Below are positions 5,263 to 5,900 of a DNA stretch of 5,900 nt, in pieces. The stretch's first letter is position 1. Each line of letters opens with the position of its first letter. The notes beneath the pieces were generated by a model that saw nothing but the letters and a program-made list of their open reading frames with translations, had not been told where the DNA came from and made no database searches. A program made the position numbers and the translations under genes. Where the stretch lies: contig MEVH01000003.1 in assembly GCA_001772665.1 (NCBI GenBank), forward strand, positions 1 through 5,900, read 5' to 3'. This DNA comes from a candidate division WWE3 bacterium RIFCSPLOWO2_01_FULL_39_13 (GTDB taxonomy: Bacteria > Patescibacteriota > WWE3 > 2-01-FULL-39-13).

Positions 5263-5900
5263 ATGAGTTCATCGCTGATAATCAAATTAGCAGCTACATG
5301 GGTGTTTCTGCTTGGGCTCGCAGTTACTGCATACTTTATTATCCCGAAGGTATTATCTCCAAAAAATATAACTTCTCCAGTTACTGAAGCAGGAACAGTC
5401 CGTAACGACGAAATAAATACTGATGTTGAAGGAATTATCCCAGAAGACGAGAACATTGTTAAAACCGAAAAAGACGAACGTGACCTTCTGGCAGGGGCAA
5501 AGACCGTCAATAATCCAGATAATAAAAGCCAAAATTTTAATATATTAGTTCTAGGAATTGACCGCAGATATGAGGGCCAGCAGGACTGGAGATCTGATGT
5601 TATCCAGCTGATTACGCTTTCTCCTGACCGCGGTAAGGCTGTAGTAACGCATATACCAAGAGATGTGTGGGCTGGCTCCTATAAAATCAATGCTGTTTAT
5701 AAACTTAACGGTCCTGACGCCATGAAAGATATTGTTGAAGAAGTAACGGGACAAAGACCTGACAGGGTTATTCGTGTAGATTTTGATGCTTTCGTGTGGG
5801 CAGTTGACGGAGTCGGAGGAGTAAACGTTAATGTCCCGACAGCATTTTCTGATTCCGGATATCCAAATGATAGAAAGGGATCACTCGAAACAATAACCGT
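5263..5900 (+). CDS. LytR-CpsA-Psr (LCP) family protein, 5' part (runs off right edge)
   Basis: From the ATG at 5263 the frame stays open for 212 codons to the window edge. The product has a short N-terminus, one membrane segment at about residues 8-28, an acidic, low-complexity linker at about 30-90, then the LCP domain from about 92. Motifs of the family are clear: NILVLGIDRR (93-102), RSDVIQLITLSPD with Arg110 and Asp112, THIPRDVW with Arg133 and Asp134, KINAVYKLNGPD (141-152) and the VDGVGGVNVNVP stretch (181-192). LCP enzymes sit on the outer face of the membrane and transfer polyprenyl-linked glycopolymers such as wall teichoic acids or capsule onto peptidoglycan, the arginines contacting the pyrophosphate. 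The key residues visible so far are intact. The C-terminus is missing from the window. No Shine-Dalgarno; a strong extended -10 abuts the start. It transcribes separately from the tRNA upstream. Confidence 0.92.
   Translation, partial: MSSSLIIKLAATWVFLLGLAVTAYFIIPKVLSPKNITSPVTEAGTVRNDEINTDVEGIIPEDENIVKTEKDERDLLAGAKTVNNPDNKSQNFNILVLGIDRRYEGQQDWRSDVIQLITLSPDRGKAVVTHIPRDVWAGSYKINAVYKLNGPDAMKDIVEEVTGQRPDRVIRVDFDAFVWAVDGVGGVNVNVPTAFSDSGYPNDRKGSLETIT

Noticed and set aside
5106..5387. Plus-strand 93-codon frame across the tRNA and the start of the LCP gene
   Set aside because: Covers the tRNA and the LCP 5' end in the wrong frame; no recognisable domain.

Overview
The window reads as an AT-rich bacterial chromosome with the standard stop-codon set. 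My best guess for the host is a Patescibacteria/CPR-type or other deep-branching, Gram-positive-like bacterium. The reasons are a class A penicillin-binding protein and an LCP-family cell-wall protein nearby, the style of the histidine kinase and single-domain receiver (MAAHELRTP kinase box, LLTNLGQ and a K-V-R-M-K-P tail in the receiver), and very tight gene packing. This taxonomic guess is an inference from style only; no rRNA or other marker is present.

Layout. (1) At positions 1-216, minus strand, lies the N-terminal start of a class A penicillin-binding protein whose remainder is off the left edge. (2) A 117-bp divergent intergenic region (217-333) holds back-to-back candidate promoters, a 21-bp inverted repeat and a 12-bp perfect palindrome. 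(3) A plus-strand operon of four genes runs from 334 to 5051: a cytoplasmic FIST-domain protein, a membrane-anchored family-3 (amino-acid type) solute-binding protein, a large Cache-HAMP-PAS hybrid-free histidine kinase, and a stand-alone receiver-domain response regulator. Every junction is a stop/start overlap (ATGA or TAATG), one of them bridged by a 6-codon mini-ORF. (4) A tRNA-Tyr(GTA) gene with encoded CCA lies at 5114-5200 behind a near-consensus promoter. (5) The 5' part of an LytR-CpsA-Psr (LCP) gene starts at 5263 and runs off the right edge.

How the genes could work together (inference). The binding protein and the Cache domain lie outside the membrane, FIST and PAS inside. The binding protein keeps the arginine and aspartate that hold the alpha-carboxylate and alpha-amino groups of amino acids in this family, and FIST domains are predicted small-ligand (possibly amino-acid) sensors. 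The cassette therefore looks like a nutrient/amino-acid sensing system in which outside and inside readings converge on one kinase and a receiver with no DNA-binding domain. No ABC permease or ATPase is encoded beside the binding protein.

Translation signals are unusual. None of the starts in this window has a clear Shine-Dalgarno sequence. Three genes at transcription-unit heads (PBP, FIST, LCP) have -10-like boxes 6-8 nt before the ATG, as expected for leaderless mRNAs, while genes inside the operon appear to rely on stop/start coupling.
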